Part shown: one piece after another, positions 25,750-33,936 of the stretch
How the letters are laid out: each line of letters begins with the position of its first letter
Position numbering within the stretch: the first letter of the stretch is position 1
Assembly: GCF_014705615.1 (NCBI RefSeq)
Contig: NZ_JACXJA010000064.1
Coordinates: 1 to 42,390, forward strand
From: Paenibacillus oceani
GTDB lineage: Bacteria > Bacillota > Bacilli > Paenibacillales > NBRC-103111
Direction: 5' to 3'
Length of the DNA: 42,390 nucleotides
Translations under genes and position numbers: made by a program
The notes under the pieces: model-generated
What the model was told of the DNA's origin: nothing
The model's database searches: none
What the model saw: only the letters and a program-made list of their open reading frames with translations

Positions 25750-27174
25750 GTGGAGCCACAAGCGGACAACCGCCCGAATATCGTATTCATCATGAGCGAC
25801 GACCACGCCGCCCATGCGATAAGCTGTTACGGCAGCCGGATGAATCGTACACCGAACATCGACCGGATTGCGGACGAGGGGATGCGCCTCGATCAATGCT
25901 TCTGCACGAATTCGATCTGTGCCCCGAGCCGGGCTGCGATCCTTACAGGCGTCTACAATCATATCAACGGCGTGCGGACGTTGTCCGACCGGTTCGATGG
26001 CAGACAGCAAACGATGCCGAAGCTGCTGCAGGAGAACGGGTACCAGACCGCGATTGTCGGCAAATGGCATCTCGGACACGGCAGGGAAAGCGACCCGACC
26101 GGTTTTGATTATTGGGACATCTTGCCCGGTCAAGGCGATTATATCGATCCGGCCTTCATCCGCGGAGGAGAGAGGCGGGTCATCCGCGGGTACGCGACCG
26201 ACATTATTACGGATTTGTCCATCGATTGGATCGGAAGGCGCGACCCAGACCGGCCCTTTTTCCTGATGTGCCATCACAAAGCGCCGCACCGGCCGTGGAT
26301 TCCGGACGCGAAGCACGCCAGCCTGTACGAGGATGTCGATATTCCCGAGCCGGAGACGTTTCACGACGACTACACGAACCGGGCGAGCGCAGCAGCGGCG
26401 GCGGAGATGCGGATCGACCGGGATCTGACCGCGCGGGATCTGAAGATGGAGCCGCCGGAGCATCTGACGGGAGCCGCGCTCAAAAGCTGGAAATACCAGA
26501 GATATATGAAAGACTACTTGAGGTGCGTCGCTTCCGTCGACGACAATGTCGGCCGCCTGCTCGATTATCTCGATGCGGAAGGGCTGACAGGCAACACGAT
26601 CGTCGTGTACACGTCCGATCAAGGCTTCTTCCTTGGCGATCACGGCTGGTACGACAAGCGGTTCATGTATGAGGAATCGCTGCGCATGCCTTTTGTCATC
26701 CGTTATCCGCGCGGCATTCGGCCGGGGACCGTCGATGACCGGCATATGGTGCTGAATACGGATTTTGCCCCGACCTTCCTCGATTATGCCGGAATCGGAA
26801 TACCTGCGGATATGCAGGGCGTCACTTTCCGGCCGGTATTGCAGGGAGAAAGCCCGGAGGGGTGGCGCACGTCGATGTACTACCGGTATTGGATGCATAT
26901 GTCCGAGCATGCCGTCTATGCCCATTACGGCATCCGCACGGAACAATACAAGCTGATCTATTATTACGCCGACGCACTCGGCACTACGGGCTCGGAGGAT
27001 AACCCCCAGCCGCCGGAGTGGGAACTGTTCGATCTGAAGAAAGACCCGCACGAGATGATCAACGTTTACGATGATCCGGACTATGCCCGTGTCGTGGACA
27101 TTTTGGAACAGGAACTGTACCGTCTCCAGGCGGAAGTACAGGACGAGAAGTACGAACCGAATCCGGCAAGGTGA
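25750..27174 (+). CDS. type-I formylglycine-dependent sulfatase
   Basis: 474 residues. It hydrolyses sulfate esters and needs a cysteine converted to formylglycine. The motif C-A-P-S-R (C57 to R61, in ICAPSRAAILTG) is intact. Metal residues D17 and D18 lie in IMSDDHA; GKWHLGHG and YTSDQGFFLGDHG are also present. No signal peptide is seen, so it is probably cytoplasmic and would act on imported sulfated sugars. I chose GTG 25750, nine bases after GGAG, rather than ATG 25714, which overlaps the -10. No formylglycine-generating enzyme is in the window. It is divergent from an AraC regulator. Confidence 0.93.
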   Translation: MEPQADNRPNIVFIMSDDHAAHAISCYGSRMNRTPNIDRIADEGMRLDQCFCTNSICAPSRAAILTGVYNHINGVRTLSDRFDGRQQTMPKLLQENGYQTAIVGKWHLGHGRESDPTGFDYWDILPGQGDYIDPAFIRGGERRVIRGYATDIITDLSIDWIGRRDPDRPFFLMCHHKAPHRPWIPDAKHASLYEDVDIPEPETFHDDYTNRASAAAAAEMRIDRDLTARDLKMEPPEHLTGAALKSWKYQRYMKDYLRCVASVDDNVGRLLDYLDAEGLTGNTIVVYTSDQGFFLGDHGWYDKRFMYEESLRMPFVIRYPRGIRPGTVDDRHMVLNTDFAPTFLDYAGIGIPADMQGVTFRPVLQGESPEGWRTSMYYRYWMHMSEHAVYAHYGIRTEQYKLIYYYADALGTTGSEDNPQPPEWELFDLKKDPHEMINVYDDPDYARVVDILEQELYRLQAEVQDEKYEPNPAR

Positions 27175-27190
27175 CCTGCCCGGATCAGGG

Positions 27191-27234
27191 ACCAAACGGC
27201 TGACCTGATAGGAGAAGCAGTCAGCCTGTTTGGT
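27191..27234 (+). terminator. hairpin after the sulfatase gene
   Basis: ACCAAAC-GCTGAC pairs with GTCAGC-GTTTGGT (one bulge). There is no T-run after it, so termination efficiency is uncertain. Confidence 0.5.
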
Positions 27235-27303
27235 CTACCGGGAATGGGAGACAGAGGCGGGATGCAGGCGCTGGAAGCGGAGCGTTTTTTCTAAAAGGTG
27301 AAA

Positions 27304-27317
27304 TGAGAACGGTTTCA
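27304..27317 (+). promoter_or_regulatory. cre-like site
   Basis: TGAGAACGGTTTCA differs from the CcpA consensus at one fixed base. It lies about 200 bp before the lipoprotein gene at 27521. Confidence 0.4.
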
Positions 27318-27426
27318 GAGGTCGTTGGGAGGTTATCACGTGCCTGTTCCGCAGTACCGAGCTCCTCATGAGGAAGGGGAAGCTGGAGATAAAGTTCGAT
27401 GGGAGGTGGTCATCGCTGTGTTTATT

Positions 27427-27440
27427 TGAATGCGTTTACA
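27427..27440 (+). promoter_or_regulatory. cre-like site
   Basis: TGAATGCGTTTACA matches the CcpA consensus except at one position; second candidate before the lipoprotein gene. The two are 123 bp apart. The rest of the 346-bp gap holds the hairpin above and no gene. Confidence 0.4.
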
Positions 27441-27520
27441 TGAAGCAAGGGGTACAGTCTGTTCATTCGCAGAGTAACAGTTGAAGGGTCCTATGATAAA
27501 GGATGAGGGGGAGTTAGACG

Positions 27521-28828
27521 ATGAGAGGACGGAAGGCGTTTGTGCTCGGACTGATCCTGGCGGCAGCACTGGCCGGCTGCGGCAAAGAAACGGCTTTACC
27601 GGACGCCAAGACAGCGGCCCAGCCCGTGAACGAGCCTGTAACTTTGAAAATTTACGATTACCAGGCCGGCATTAACGACCGCGAGCTGCAGGCGTATATC
27701 GTTAAGCCGATCCAGGCCAAGTTTCCGCATATCTCGTTCGAGCTGCTGACGGCCAAGTCTCCCGAGGATCTGGCTGCGTCGGGAATCGTCCCGGATCTGG
27801 TCGCCACGAGCAATGTGTACGTGAAGTATATGCTGGATCTCGGGTTCGGCGAAGATATGCAGTCTATGGTGAAGGCGAGCGGATTGAATCTGAACCGGAT
27901 CGAGCCTGAAGCGCTGAATGAGCTGAACAAGTTCGGAACGAAGGGAGAGCTGTTCGGTCTGCCCCTCTCGATGAATTACGGGGTCATGCTGTATAACAAA
28001 GAAATATTCGACAAGCTCGGCGTCCCTTATCCGAAGGACGAGATGACCTGGAGCCAGACGCTGGAGCTGGCCAAGCGGGTAACCCGGACGGAAGGCGGAA
28101 TCCGCTATGTAGGCGTATCGATGGGAGCGCCGCAAGGACTGCTGCGGCAATATTCGCTGCCGGTCGTGGATGAGAAGCTGGAGAGGTCGGCGGTTACGTC
28201 CGAAGGCTTCAAGACGATATTTAATTCTTTGAGGCAGCTGTACGATATGAACGGATATTTGGGACCGAACAAGGAATTCAACTACGGATTTAACGAATTC
28301 GCCAAAGACCAGACGCTGGCGATGAATCCGAACTGGATTGCGGCGACGACCGACACTTTGGCGCAGATGGAGAAGGAGGGCCGTTCGTTCAAATGGGATA
28401 TGGTCTCGTATCCGGCCTTCGACGATCGTCCGAAGCTGGGACGCCAGATCGACTTCCACCTGTTCATGGTGCCTCCGGCATCCAAAAACAAAACCGCCGC
28501 CTATGAAGTGATCCGTACGCTGCTGTCGGACGAGGCGCAGGTGGCGATGAATAAAGCCGGACGTCTGACGGTGCTGAAGGATACGGCGATGAAACAAAAC
28601 TATGCGGCCGACTTGAACGTGTATGAAGGAAAAAATTTGGCGGGAATATTCAAAGTTTCACCCGCTCCGGCCCCGATGAGCACGAACTACGATACGAAAA
28701 TTTATTCGTTCCTCCAAGAGTCCAACAAAGAGATGGCGCAAAACAATATGGACGTCAATACGGCGCTTCGGCTCGCGGACGAGAAAGCGAACAAGCATAT
28801 TCAGGAGATGAAGCAGCAGGGCAAGTAG
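27521..28828 (+). CDS. family-1 solute-binding lipoprotein
   Basis: 435 residues with a lipoprotein signal (lipobox ALAGC) and family blocks LYNKEIFDKLGVPYP, MTWSQTLELAKRVTRTEGG and DVNTALRLADEKANKHIQE. GGGGGAG precedes the ATG. It probably binds an extracellular sugar for an importer encoded elsewhere; the sulfatase upstream hints at a sulfated sugar, by inference only. Two cre-like sites upstream suggest CcpA control. A short GC hairpin (28829-28845) without T-run follows the stop. Confidence 0.92.
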   Translation: MRGRKAFVLGLILAAALAGCGKETALPDAKTAAQPVNEPVTLKIYDYQAGINDRELQAYIVKPIQAKFPHISFELLTAKSPEDLAASGIVPDLVATSNVYVKYMLDLGFGEDMQSMVKASGLNLNRIEPEALNELNKFGTKGELFGLPLSMNYGVMLYNKEIFDKLGVPYPKDEMTWSQTLELAKRVTRTEGGIRYVGVSMGAPQGLLRQYSLPVVDEKLERSAVTSEGFKTIFNSLRQLYDMNGYLGPNKEFNYGFNEFAKDQTLAMNPNWIAATTDTLAQMEKEGRSFKWDMVSYPAFDDRPKLGRQIDFHLFMVPPASKNKTAAYEVIRTLLSDEAQVAMNKAGRLTVLKDTAMKQNYAADLNVYEGKNLAGIFKVSPAPAPMSTNYDTKIYSFLQESNKEMAQNNMDVNTALRLADEKANKHIQEMKQQGK

Positions 28829-29004
28829 CGGGAGGGGGTCTCCCGATTGCCCAAGCGTGCTTGGATTTCTATTGGGCCTGCACCCGGCGGCTCTCCCTCC
28901 CAATTTCCGATTGAAAATACAGGAAATAACGGAGATAATGGATGGACAACGAGGAACCGCTGCGGAACTTATGCCGCGCGTCGATGTGGAGGGGGGAGAG
29001 CCGT

Positions 29005-29769
29005 TTGCTGCCAAAAGCTTTGTTAGTGGATATGGACGATACGATTCTTGCTTACGAGCAGGGAGTCGATCTGGATGGATGTTGGGTAAGCGTATGCGGG
29101 AAATATTTGAACGGGGAGAGCGGCCCGAGCGTGGAGACGGTAGTCGACGCCATCAAAAAGCAAGCGCATTGGTATTGGAGCGATGCCGAGCGCCATAGGG
29201 TGGGAAGGCTTGATCTAACGATGGCGAGAACCGAAATTATCGGATGTGCGCTGGAGCAGCTCGGTATCCGGGATCGCCCGCTGGCGGGCCTGATAGCCTC
29301 CGATTACGGAGTCGAGCGTGACGAGAAGGTGTCCGTATTTCCGGGTGCTATCGATACGATTCATTACATCCAAAGTTTGGGCATTCCGCTCGTCTTGCTG
29401 ACGAATGGCGCTGCCGCTCCGCAGCGGTCCAAGATCGACCGGTTCGGGCTTGCTCCGCTGTTCGATCATATTCTGATCGAAGGGGAGTTCGGCAGCGGCA
29501 AGCCGGACAGCCGCGTGTACGAGCACGCCCTGAAGCTGCTGGGAGCCGAACCGGAGGAAGCGTGGATGATCGGCGACAACTACCAATGGGAAGTGGTGGC
29601 GCCACAAAAGCTCGGCATCAAATCCGTCTGGATCAACCATAAAGGCAAAGACCCGTTGTCGATGCATGAGATTCAGCCGTTTCGGACGATCCGCGCGTTT
29701 AGCGAGCTCGTTTCGGTGATGGAGGAGATGCGCGGACGCGGGCAGTCGGTTGGAGACAGGATGGATTAG
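29005..29769 (+). CDS. HAD-superfamily hydrolase
   Basis: 254 residues, cytoplasmic. HAD motif I is DMDDT (LLVDMDDTI), motif II is LLTNGA, the lysine is in GSGKPD and motif IV is MIGDNYQWEV. The cap is inserted after motif I, which places it in the sugar-phosphatase-like subfamily I. TTG 29005 is preferred because a long GGAGGGGGGAG precedes it and the protein then starts just before motif I; ATG 28942 is possible and adds 21 unremarkable residues. The gene follows the lipoprotein on the same strand by 176 bp. Substrate unknown. Confidence 0.85.
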   Translation: MLPKALLVDMDDTILAYEQGVDLDGCWVSVCGKYLNGESGPSVETVVDAIKKQAHWYWSDAERHRVGRLDLTMARTEIIGCALEQLGIRDRPLAGLIASDYGVERDEKVSVFPGAIDTIHYIQSLGIPLVLLTNGAAAPQRSKIDRFGLAPLFDHILIEGEFGSGKPDSRVYEHALKLLGAEPEEAWMIGDNYQWEVVAPQKLGIKSVWINHKGKDPLSMHEIQPFRTIRAFSELVSVMEEMRGRGQSVGDRMD

Positions 29770-29836
29770 AGACGTTTGTTGGAAAAAAGTTTGCGGTGGG
29801 ACGATCCACTACGGCGTCATCGTTTCCCGCCGCGCC

Positions 29837-29883
29837 AAAAAGTCCCCGTCCGGGGTGCCTGGAGCACCTCCGCGGGGACTTTT
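29837..29883. terminator. bidirectional terminator
   Basis: AAAAGTCCCCG pairs with CGGGGACTTTT. It sits between the convergent HAD and MerR genes and should serve both. Confidence 0.85.
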
Positions 29884-29945
29884 CGCGTACAACGGCCGAA
29901 AATGGATAAGGGTACGCGGGATACGTCGTCTACCGCGGCATTCAC

Positions 29946-30692
29946 CTATTCCTGATGCCGGTCCGCATAGACGGCCATCGCATCGCGCATAAATACGGCG
30001 AGACCTTCTCCGAACTGGTCGATGTTCCGGGTGAACCGTTCATCGTCCACGTACATTTGGCCGAGCCCTCTGAAAGCCTCGGGCGAATACTGGCCCATCC
30101 GGTTCAGGAAGTCGTACCATTCCTTGATCGCGGCTTGCGACTCGTCGGATTCGGGCGAACTGCCGCGAAGCGCGGCAAGCTTCGTGTAGATGGCGTTCAT
30201 CGCCTCGCCCCAGGCGGCCTGCTCGTCTTTGGACAAACTTCCGACTTTGGCGTTCGCCTTGTCTACGGCTTCGTCTCCCCACCGTTTGCGGGCTTCTTTC
30301 TCGTACGGATTGTGGCTGAAGTCGAAGCCTTCGAATTTCTCTTTGTTGGACATTTGGATTTCTCCTCTCGTATGCTGAATCGTTTTCGTAATGGTGGCGA
30401 TCATCTTGTCGAGCTGGCGGCGTTTCTCCAGCAGCATCTTCCGATGCAGCTCCAGCGCTTCCTGACGGTCGAAGGAAGGACTGCTCATAATCTCTTTGAT
30501 GTGTTTGAGCGGGAAGCCAAGCTCTTTAAAAAATAAAATTTGCTGCAGCGTCTCCAGATTGCCGTCGGAGTACAAGCGGTATCCAGCCTCGGTCACTTCC
30601 TCAGGGGTTAGCAGCCCGATTTCATCGTAATGATGAAGCGTCCTTACGCTGATGCCGGCCAGCTCCGCCACTTCGCTTACCTTTAGCGGAAT
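29946..30692 (-). CDS. MerR-family regulator with TipAS domain (ATT start)
   Basis: 248 residues from the proposed ATT start at 30690-30692. The N-terminal winged helix is LKVSEVAELAGISVRTLHHYDEIGLL, a linker coil follows (KMLLEKRRQLDKMIATI), and the C-terminal half (from about 115) is a TipAS-type domain ending EGLAVFMRDAMAVYADRHQE, which binds drugs in relatives. GTG 30671 is the first standard codon, but it would remove part of the DNA-binding helix that family members have, and a perfect AAAGGAGG (30701-30708) sits eight bases before ATT, not before GTG. The gene has its own MerR-type promoter and no neighbouring effector, so it may control itself and distant genes. Confidence 0.85.
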   Translation of the reverse strand: MPLKVSEVAELAGISVRTLHHYDEIGLLTPEEVTEAGYRLYSDGNLETLQQILFFKELGFPLKHIKEIMSSPSFDRQEALELHRKMLLEKRRQLDKMIATITKTIQHTRGEIQMSNKEKFEGFDFSHNPYEKEARKRWGDEAVDKANAKVGSLSKDEQAAWGEAMNAIYTKLAALRGSSPESDESQAAIKEWYDFLNRMGQYSPEAFRGLGQMYVDDERFTRNIDQFGEGLAVFMRDAMAVYADRHQE

Positions 30693-30716
30693 CGCAATGA
30701 CCTCCTTTCAACATTC

Positions 30717-30747
30717 ACTTTAAAGTATAACGTAACGTGAGAGTCAA
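30717..30747 (-). promoter_or_regulatory. MerR-type promoter with 19-bp spacer
   Basis: Read on the minus strand, TTGACT (30742-30747) and TAAAGT (30717-30722) are separated by 19 bp. That spacer length is the hallmark of promoters activated by MerR proteins. The dyad ACGTTACGT lies inside it. This suggests autoregulation. Confidence 0.65.
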
Positions 30748-30842
30748 CATGAAATTTGCAACGGATACGAAATAGAATTTTTCAGCTCCGTATCGTATGA
30801 TTAAAGAATCAAAACGAAAGTACGGAGTGGAGGATAAGAAGT

Positions 30843-32399
30843 ATGGATTCGCGGAAAGAGACGCATTCGAAACGATCCGGACTTATGTCGCGCAAATTTG
30901 GACTATTTCTGCTCGCCATCGTCCTCGTGGCGGCCTGTGCGGTTGTGTTCGTGAACGGGCAGCGGGCCGGCCAGTCTCCGGCAGCGGAGCCCGAGGCGCC
31001 GCCAATGCCGGTACAGCCGCCTCCCCCGGAAGTCGTCCAGTTCGGCATGACCGATCTGGACCGCGGGTGGATGCGTTATTCGGACGGCTCTATGAAAGTA
31101 ACCGAGGACGGGGGGAGCCAGTGGCGGCTGGTTGCGGACAGTCCAACAGGAGCAGGCGGTGCTGGCGCCGGCGCTGTTCCGGGGGTGTCGGCGGCCGGTG
31201 CGGCAACCGGGGCAAGTGGTGCAGCGGCGAACCCGGGGACAATCGCCGGCACGACACCGGGCACAACGTCAAACGCGACACCAGGTGCAACTCCAGGCAC
31301 AGCCCCAGGCGCAGCGCCAGCTTCCCCGAACGGCACTGCCGGACCATCGGCCGTTCTGTTCGATTGGAGCACAGTGCCGGAGGGAGAGCCCAAACCCGCG
31401 AACGTTATGGTCGGGACGAACACGTATCCGGTCAAGCAATCCCAGTTCGTAACCGACCGTGTCGGCTGGGTGCTGCCCGTGCAGCCGGCGGAACCGGCTT
31501 CACCGCTGCTGGTAACGACCGACGGAGGGACGAGCTGGCAAGCGGAAGTAACGCCGCAAGTTAAAGAAGCTCTGGAGGAAGAGAAGTCGCGGCTGCGGCG
31601 AATCAGCCGGGAAGCGGCATTGTATGCCACACCGGAGCAAGCGAAGCAGACGATGGGGACCGAGTGGGTCATCCTCCCGGAGCAGGCTTCGCCCGGAGAT
31701 GTCATGCTCGTCCGGCACAACAAGCCGGGGCAGGTGGAATGGAACGGCAAGACGTACACGCTTCAGCCATTCGGTGCAGGTTACTTCACGTATATTCCGA
31801 TTCCGCTGTCGGTAAAGGCCGGCTCGTACCCGATCGGGGACAAGCAGCTAACGATTCAAGCGAAAAAGTTCGACACCCAATATTTGCAAGTGACACAGCA
31901 GATGGAGAGCATGAAGCAGGACACGCAGCGCATCCAGGCCGATCAGAAAAAGATTAACGAGGCGCGCAGCCAATCCGAGCCCGAGTTTTTGTTCGATTCC
32001 GCCTTCATCCAGCCCGTCGAAGGCCGGCTGACCACGCCATACGGACATACGCGTTACGTCAACGGCAAATACGACAGTTCCCATCTGGCGATCGATCTGG
32101 CGGCGAAGGAAGGGACGCCGATCAAGGCGACGAACGACGGTGTCGTCGTATTGGCGGAGATGTTGTATTTAACCGGCAATGCGATTTATTTGGATCACGG
32201 CATGGGTTTGTTTTCGCAGTATGCGCACATGTCCGAGCTAAAGGTGAAGGCCGGGGACCGGGTGAAAAAAGGCGACATCATCGGGCTTGTCGGTACGACC
32301 GGATTTTCAACGGGGCCGCACCTGCATTTTACGTTCTGGGTGCATAATGTGCAGGCCAACCCGAATCTGTTTTTTAACAAGCTGCCTTTCCAGTGGTAG
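30843..32399 (+). CDS. secreted M23 peptidase with Asp-box repeats
   Basis: 518 residues. A basic start is followed by one hydrophobic segment ending VAAC, so it is lipid- or membrane-anchored and faces outward. Two Asp-box-like repeats (TEDGGSQW near residue 87 and TTDGGTSW near 222) flank a long Gly/Ala/Thr/Pro linker (about 104-165). The C-terminal M23 zinc peptidase has H414 and D418 in HLAIDL and HLH at 493-495, all metal ligands intact. It cuts cell-wall cross-bridges or stem peptides. A coiled region (about 340-375, QVTQQMESMKQDTQRI) precedes the catalytic domain. The Asp-box pair in front of M23 is not a combination I know. It stands alone and has its own terminator. Confidence 0.92.
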   Translation: MDSRKETHSKRSGLMSRKFGLFLLAIVLVAACAVVFVNGQRAGQSPAAEPEAPPMPVQPPPPEVVQFGMTDLDRGWMRYSDGSMKVTEDGGSQWRLVADSPTGAGGAGAGAVPGVSAAGAATGASGAAANPGTIAGTTPGTTSNATPGATPGTAPGAAPASPNGTAGPSAVLFDWSTVPEGEPKPANVMVGTNTYPVKQSQFVTDRVGWVLPVQPAEPASPLLVTTDGGTSWQAEVTPQVKEALEEEKSRLRRISREAALYATPEQAKQTMGTEWVILPEQASPGDVMLVRHNKPGQVEWNGKTYTLQPFGAGYFTYIPIPLSVKAGSYPIGDKQLTIQAKKFDTQYLQVTQQMESMKQDTQRIQADQKKINEARSQSEPEFLFDSAFIQPVEGRLTTPYGHTRYVNGKYDSSHLAIDLAAKEGTPIKATNDGVVVLAEMLYLTGNAIYLDHGMGLFSQYAHMSELKVKAGDRVKKGDIIGLVGTTGFSTGPHLHFTFWVHNVQANPNLFFNKLPFQW

Positions 32400-32507
32400 A
32401 GAGGCGTTCCAGCGACCAACCTAACATCGGCTATTTGTCAGGCTGCTGAAGTTCACCTGGTCGATCATGAAATGCCGATGGAACAAATTATGTCAGAACC
32501 TGCAGCG

Positions 32508-32551
32508 AAAAGACCGTTCGAAGCCATCTCACCAGGCTGAAACGGTCTTTT
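32508..32551 (+). terminator. rho-independent terminator of the M23 gene
   Basis: AAAAGACCGTT pairs with AACGGTCTTTT, an 11-bp stem with a T-run. Confidence 0.9.
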
Positions 32552-32891
32552 AACGTTCCGGAAAAGCGGCTAATACTTCGTTCGGCCGTTTTCCCTTTGG
32601 TTGAATTGCGAATGCAGTTGGAATTAGGAAGCGGGCGAAGGCGGGACCAGTCAGGGAAGGGCTGCGGACACGTACACGAAGGGAATCACAAAAGTCTGCA
32701 GCAAGTCGGACTCTCCCGGGGAGCTCAAATAGAGGGAGCGGAAATCATGAAAAATGCGAGTCGAAAGGTGAAGAGAAACGGGCGAGCTGATGCCTAGTGC
32801 AACGCTGCGTAAAAATCCCAACACTTGTACGAGCAAATTTTACCGAAGCGGCGAGTTTGCGCAGACGGGGAGGTTGGATGTACTAGTCGTC

Positions 32892-33092
32892 ATATAGAGG
32901 CTGTCGATTCAATATGTAGAAGTGATAGCAGGGCGTTCCAAGTGAAAAGTTACCTTCTTCTGCTCAAACAGGTTGTCCGGAATCCCTTGTTGAATAAGGA
33001 TGGTAAGGTAGGGGATTCCAGACAAAACTCGCCAGAAGCTAATCTTTTCCCATTCCACTTGGTTGTCCACATTGAATCGACAGCCTTATATA
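32892..33092. mobile_element. 200-bp MITE-like element with inverted ends
   Basis: AGGCTGTCGATTCAAT (32898-32913) and its exact complement (33071-33086) face each other; with neighbouring TATATA bases the inverted ends reach about 28 bp. A partial copy lies at 205-392. No transposase is encoded, so if it moves it does so with help. A 129-codon frame through it is unlikely to be a gene. Confidence 0.65.
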
Positions 33093-33160
33093 ACAGGCGA
33101 GCGATGGTCGTTTGGCAAAGAATACGGTTCAACCTTGTTTTGCTCCCTGCAAATCAAGAT

Positions 33161-33348
33161 AGAGGAAACTTTACTTCCGCTAATTCATTGATCAAACTCT
33201 TTTATGGTCGTTAGCGGAAGTTTTATTTCCTCTATACGGAGGATTTCTCTGTATTTCAAGTAAATTTCCATAAATAACGGAAATAATAGTTCCGCTATCC
33301 ACCTTTCTGGACGGTTTCATGCACAGTAGCGGAAGTCTTTCTTCCGCT
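33161..33348. repeat. four-unit hairpin array F (family II)
   Basis: Units start at 33161, 33213, 33276 and 33328 (spacings 52, 63, 52). They are AGAGGAAA...CTTCCGCT, AGCGGAAG...TTTCCTCT, AACGGAAA...TTCCGCT and AGCGGAAG-TCTTT-CTTCCGCT (the last a perfect hairpin). The sequence is unrelated to family I but the spacing is identical. Confidence 0.85.
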
Positions 33349-33489
33349 AATCGCTTCACCCTGCAAAAAACACCCCCTTGCTATCCTCATTCAGCGTGTA
33401 GGCGTAAATTCATTCGCCGCTGGATCCGGACACCGATCTCTGCTGCCCATACGCTGGTAGATTTATCCGTTGGTCTAATTTCGAGGTCT

Positions 33490-33790
33490 AGCACTAGTCG
33501 GATTTGGGATATTACATCCCATCTGCAACCTGGTTTTTATTAAAAATAAAAGTTATAACATCCTATCTACATCCCAAATTGAATAAACTAAACAATTAAA
33601 TATAACATTTATACGATTTCTTGTTTGTTTCAGGCAAAAAAACGTCCAAAACCCTCTTTACAGGATGTGGGAGACGAAATATAATGAGTTTCAAGGTCGG
33701 ATCTTCAAGCGTCCTAAGTTGTTTGAAAATAGTCGGTTTATAAATAAAGGATGTAGATGAGACCTAATCTACACGGCTGGGAGGGAAGTA
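33490..33790. other. AT-rich island with an inverted repeat
   Basis: Base composition drops well below the surroundings. ATCTACATCC (33565-33574) and GGATGTAGAT (33749-33758) are 10-bp inverted arms 175 bp apart, and ACATCC(C/T)ATCT words recur near 33516 and 33558. No gene is supported. Confidence 0.45.
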
Positions 33791-33904
33791 TCTTTTTTCT
33801 TGCGGCATGCAATCTCAAGCGTGATGTGGAGTAGCACTACCGTTATGAGCTAGGAGTACGGAGGCAGGCAATATGAAATGCGGAATATGAAACAAGTCCG
33901 AAAA

Positions 33905-33918
33905 TGAAAGCGTTGTCA
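33905..33918 (+). promoter_or_regulatory. perfect cre site
   Basis: TGAAAGCGTTGTCA matches TGWAANCGNTNWCA at every fixed position. It lies just before the ribosome-binding site of the lipoprotein gene, within the transcript leader, a roadblock position for CcpA. Confidence 0.75.
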
Positions 33919-33936
33919 ATAAAAGGGGGTCAAGCG

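Noticed and set aside
25609-27195. A 528-codon minus-strand frame
   Set aside because: It is antisense to the sulfatase, which has the intact C-A-P-S-R motif.
32825-33214. A transposase fragment
   Set aside because: The frame is explained by a non-coding inverted-repeat element; no transposase motif is visible.
33684-33743. A 19-codon frame in the AT-rich island
   Set aside because: The ribosome-binding site is poorly placed and the sequence has no features.
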